8,166 nt of DNA, from assembly GCA_007136375.1 (NCBI GenBank), contig SLHB01000211.1, forward strand, positions 1 to 8,166, in the 5' to 3' direction. Positions 6,246-8,166 of this stretch are shown here, in pieces (positions within the stretch are counted from its first letter, which is position 1; every line of letters starts with the position of its first letter). This DNA comes from Candidatus Hydrogenedentota bacterium (lineage in GTDB: Bacteria > Hydrogenedentota > Hydrogenedentia > Hydrogenedentales > SLHB01). Position numbers and translations under genes: made by a program. The notes under the pieces are model-generated. The model searched no databases. It saw only the letters and a list, made by a program, of their open reading frames with translations, and was not told the origin of the DNA.

Positions 6246-6582
6246 GCTTGAATCCTTTCAACTGAAGATAAAGACGGGCGAACGGCCCCTGAAGGATACG
6301 CCGCGCTATTCCATCAACGGATTCTGCCTCGAATTCGACGAGCAGGAAGGCGGCGCGGACAGCGGAGAAACCCTCGAAGTCACCGGCGTGCCCGACAGCT
6401 TCCCGCACACGCTGACGCTCTGCGGCCCAGACGAGGGGGCGTGGGACATCGAGGAAATCACCGCGACATACTACCCCCACGGAGAGGAGCCCTACACCCT
6501 CCGTTACGGGGCCGTCGCCCTCGACGAAGAATCCGACCTCAACATCTGGAAACCAAGGCCCCGTCCCGTCTTCGACGTCTGA
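6238..6582 (+). CDS. Small protein of unknown function, coupled to the Nfu-like gene
   Basis: The protein has 114 residues, is acidic and looks mostly beta-stranded, with no signal peptide or membrane segment. I do not recognise the family. Distinct stretches are RYSINGFCLEFDEQEGG (23-39), SFPHTLTLCGPDEGAWDIEEI (54-74), PYTLRYGAVALDEESDLNIW (85-104) and an end rich in Pro (KPRPRPVFDV). Cysteines at 30 and 62 are isolated, so a classic cluster-binding motif is absent. The start codon lies inside the end of the Nfu-like gene (8-base overlap in another frame), with only a weak purine run before it, so translation is probably coupled. The position between an Nfu-like and a NifU-like gene suggests a helper role in Fe-S handling, which is inference. 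Confidence 0.82.
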   Translation: MPRLESFQLKIKTGERPLKDTPRYSINGFCLEFDEQEGGADSGETLEVTGVPDSFPHTLTLCGPDEGAWDIEEITATYYPHGEEPYTLRYGAVALDEESDLNIWKPRPRPVFDV

Positions 6583-6638
6583 CGCCGCGCCACTGCGGCC
6601 GGACGCGCCGGGACGAGGGGAGAGAGGAGTCCACCGCA

Positions 6639-6983
6639 ATGCCCATGGCGGATCTGGCGAAGAAAGAATGTGTGCCCTGTAAGGGCGGCGTGCCCCCCCT
6701 GCAAGGCGAGGAGCTCGCCCGTCTTCACGCGGAACTCAATAGCGGCTGGGAACTGGCCGACGAACAGCGCCTCGAAAAGACCTACAAGTTTCCCAATTTC
6801 GCCGAGGCGCTGAAGTTCACGAACGCGGTGGGCCACATCGCCGAGGAACAAGATCATCACCCCGACATCCACCTCGCGTACGGCAAGGTGCGGGTTGAGA
6901 TCTGGACCCACAAGATCAACGGGCTCACCGAGAGCGATTTCGTTTTCGCCGCCAAGGTGGAAGAAGCGGCGGCGAAGGCATGA
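6639..6983 (+). CDS. 4a-hydroxytetrahydrobiopterin dehydratase (pterin-4a-carbinolamine dehydratase) family
   Basis: The protein has 114 residues, typical of PCD/DCoH enzymes, which dehydrate 4a-hydroxytetrahydropterin to recycle the cofactor. The active-site signature is intact: EEQDHHPDIHLAYGKVRVEIWTH is spread over 69-91 with H73, H74, P75, D76, W89 and H91, followed by GLTESD (95-100). The N-terminus carries CVPCKGG (11-17), a CxxC stretch that I recall in a bacterial subgroup of this family; its role is unclear. The ATG at 6639 has GAGGAG (6624-6629) 9 bases before it. No aromatic amino acid hydroxylase gene is in view. Some bacterial members have been linked to molybdenum cofactor or general pterin metabolism. 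Its place among Fe-S assembly genes, 56 bases after one and 15 before the next, is notable. Confidence 0.93.
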   Translation: MPMADLAKKECVPCKGGVPPLQGEELARLHAELNSGWELADEQRLEKTYKFPNFAEALKFTNAVGHIAEEQDHHPDIHLAYGKVRVEIWTHKINGLTESDFVFAAKVEEAAAKA

Positions 6984-6998
6984 CAAGGAGGGCCCTTT

Positions 6999-7466
6999 GT
7001 GCCCTGTAGCGACGTAACGGAACGCATCTCGCTGGAGCTTGACGACGACAGCCGCCTTCTACACTACGCCTTTTCCAAGCGGACCTGCGGCCAGGGCGTG
7101 GGCCGCGAATCCCTGCTCCTGGATCAACTCCATGGCCGCCCCGCCGAGGATCTCTTGGAATATGAAGCCGGCGACTATCTGGCCGAGTTCCCCATCGGCG
7201 AGGAGCTCCTCGAGTTCCTCAGCCTGAAGCACCTGTACGCGATCAAGTCCGCGTTGGAAGTCTTTTGCGGCGTGGCGGCGGGCGGAAAACACGACGAGTT
7301 CGCTGTGTCCGACATCGCCTACGCCGACGGCCGCTGGACCATCCACGGCAACATCGCCGTGGATCTGGTGACGGATCGCATCAAGAGTTGCGGCAACTGC
7401 AAGGGCTGCGGCCAGACGAAAAGCAAGAAGAAGAAAACCGCCAAGCGCGCGGCCGCCCCGGCGTAA
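6999..7466 (+). CDS. NifU-N/IscU-like Fe-S assembly protein with C-terminal CxxCxxC
   Basis: The protein has 155 residues from a GTG start with AAGGAGGG (6985-6992) 6 bases before it. The body resembles NifU N-terminal/IscU scaffolds: ISLELDDDSRLLHYAFSKRTCGQGVG (10-35) matches the strand-turn region bearing the first scaffold cysteine (C30), and FLSLKHLYAIKSALEVFCG (73-91) matches the later helix. In classical IscU that helix is preceded by HCS with a ligand cysteine; here no Cys occupies that place, and the nearest is C90. Instead the C-terminus carries CGNCKGC (C131, C134, C137) and a Lys-rich tail (KSKKKKTAKR). It may be a divergent scaffold or a carrier. The assignment rests on motif resemblance and operon context, not alignment. 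It begins 15 bases after the dehydratase gene. Confidence 0.75.
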   Translation: MPCSDVTERISLELDDDSRLLHYAFSKRTCGQGVGRESLLLDQLHGRPAEDLLEYEAGDYLAEFPIGEELLEFLSLKHLYAIKSALEVFCGVAAGGKHDEFAVSDIAYADGRWTIHGNIAVDLVTDRIKSCGNCKGCGQTKSKKKKTAKRAAAPA

Positions 7467-7500
7467 GCGGCGCGAAGGCGGACATCTCCCCAACCCGGCG

Positions 7501-7522
7501 ATCTGGGGGCGCGGACCCAGAT
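7501..7522. repeat. Perfect 7-bp inverted repeat before the ispG promoter
   Basis: ATCTGGG (7501-7507) and CCCAGAT (7516-7522) are exact complements around an 8-base GC-rich loop. The repeat lies 34 bases after the preceding stop codon and directly before the -35 position of the ispG promoter. No T run follows, so it may be an operator centred near -46, an RNA 3' end stem, or a weak terminator. Confidence 0.45.
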
Positions 7523-7545
7523 GGCGCCGTGGCCGGAAATCGCGC

Positions 7546-7551
7546 TATAAT
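7546..7551 (+). promoter_or_regulatory. -10 element of the ispG promoter
   Basis: TATAAT is a perfect -10 hexamer in an otherwise GC-rich gap. The -35 position about 17-18 bases upstream (around 7522-7528) matches poorly, so the promoter may need an activator. Transcription would begin near 7558 and give a leader of about 100 bases, in which I see an 8-base palindrome GTGCGCAC (7616-7623) but no recognisable riboswitch. Confidence 0.5.
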
Positions 7552-7657
7552 GAACGCGGGCCTTCCGACACAACCGCTCCTCCGGCGGCCCCAATCTTCC
7601 ACCGGGCGCGCAACCGTGCGCACATCAGTTCTGTCTAAGCAAGGGAGTCTCAGTTTC

Positions 7658-8166
7658 ATGCCCATAGCGCCACGAAAGGAGACCATTGGCGTCTCCGTGG
7701 GCGGCGTCATGGTCGGCGGCGGCGCGCCTGTCGTCGTCCAGTCCATGACCAACACCGACACCGCCGACGTGGAGAGCACGGCCCGGCAGATATGCGAACT
7801 CGCCAACGCGGGCAGCGAACTGGTCCGGCTCACCGTGAACACGGCCGAGGCCGCCGCCGCCGTTCCCGAGATCGCGCGGCGCGTCCGCGGCGAAGGCGTG
7901 ACGGCTCCCTTGATCGGTGATTTTCATTTCAACGGCCACCGGCTGCTGACGGAGCACCCGGCCTGCGCCGAGGCCCTCGACAAATACCGCATCAACCCCG
8001 GCAACGTGGGGCGGGGCAAGAAGCGGGACGCGCAGTTCTCCACCATCTGCAATGTCGCGGCGGATCACGGCAAGCCCGTGCGCATTGGCGTCAACATGGG
8101 TTCGCTGAATCAAGAGCTGGTCATGCGGAAGATGGAGGAGAACAGCGAGGGCGAACTCGGCAAAAG
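7658..8166 (+). CDS. ispG: 4-hydroxy-3-methylbut-2-enyl diphosphate synthase IspG, N-terminal part (cut by window edge)
   Basis: IspG is a [4Fe-4S] enzyme that converts MEcPP to HMBPP in the MEP isoprenoid pathway, using a low-potential electron donor. The first 169 residues are present. Diagnostic stretches are VVVQSMTNTDTADVEST (25-41), the strand and loop PLIGDFHFNGHRLL (85-98), and DKYRINPGNVGRGKKRDAQF (108-127), then PVRIGVNMGSLNQELVM (140-156). The last features match the bacterial TIM-barrel domain. The C-terminal domain with the three cluster cysteines lies beyond the window. The start at 7658 is supported by AAGGGAG (7641-7647) at a 10-base gap. Its neighbour upstream is a Fe-S assembly operon, which fits the need of IspG for a cluster. 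Confidence 0.96.
   Translation, partial: MPIAPRKETIGVSVGGVMVGGGAPVVVQSMTNTDTADVESTARQICELANAGSELVRLTVNTAEAAAAVPEIARRVRGEGVTAPLIGDFHFNGHRLLTEHPACAEALDKYRINPGNVGRGKKRDAQFSTICNVAADHGKPVRIGVNMGSLNQELVMRKMEENSEGELGK

Noticed and set aside
1..8166. CRISPR arrays, IS elements, phage genes, tRNA or rRNA genes
   Set aside because: I saw no direct-repeat series, transposase or integrase motifs, cloverleaf-like stretches or rRNA signatures on either strand.

Overview
The window is 8.2 kb of compact, GC-rich bacterial chromosome, nearly all coding on the + strand. It carries housekeeping genes: Holliday-junction resolution, Fe-S cluster handling, pterin recycling and the MEP isoprenoid pathway. It also holds one secreted glycoside-hydrolase-like protein. 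There are no phage, IS, CRISPR, tRNA or rRNA signals. The GC-rich codons, strong AAGGAGG-type ribosome binding sites and secreted GH-A-like protein with a collagen-binding-like C-terminal domain suggest a free-living Gram-negative bacterium. I would guess Planctomycetota, Lentisphaerota, Hydrogenedentota or a similar group, but this is inference and no marker in the window settles it.

Left part (1-3806): the first 51 bases look like the tail of a + strand gene. It converges on a minus-strand YjbQ-family gene (118-531), with a strong GC hairpin between the two. Divergent from yjbQ is ruvA (643-1248). It is followed by a secreted GH-A-like protein (1294-2802), whose stop codon overlaps the start region of ruvB (2784-3806). 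RuvA and RuvB together form the branch-migration motor. A secreted hydrolase gene wedged between them, with a near-perfect ribosome binding site, is the oddest arrangement in the window.

Middle part (3807-5354): a stand-alone PilZ (c-di-GMP receptor) protein sits behind an extended -10 promoter that has a perfect 7-bp inverted repeat just upstream. After a 318-base gene-free stretch, which carries a likely promoter at its end, comes a conserved-looking His-rich 158-aa protein of unknown function. It is closed by a clear Rho-independent-type terminator (5233-5271).

Right part (5355-8166): four closely packed genes form a probable operon. They are an Nfu-type Fe-S carrier, an unrecognised 114-aa protein overlapping it by 8 bases, a pterin-4a-carbinolamine dehydratase-like protein with an N-terminal CxxC, and a NifU-N/IscU-like protein with an unusual C-terminal CxxCxxC. 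After 190 bases with an inverted repeat and a perfect TATAAT comes ispG, which encodes a [4Fe-4S] enzyme and is cut by the window edge. The set reads as an Fe-S assembly and delivery locus next to one of its likely client enzymes. It is the best candidate here for a little-described functional module.
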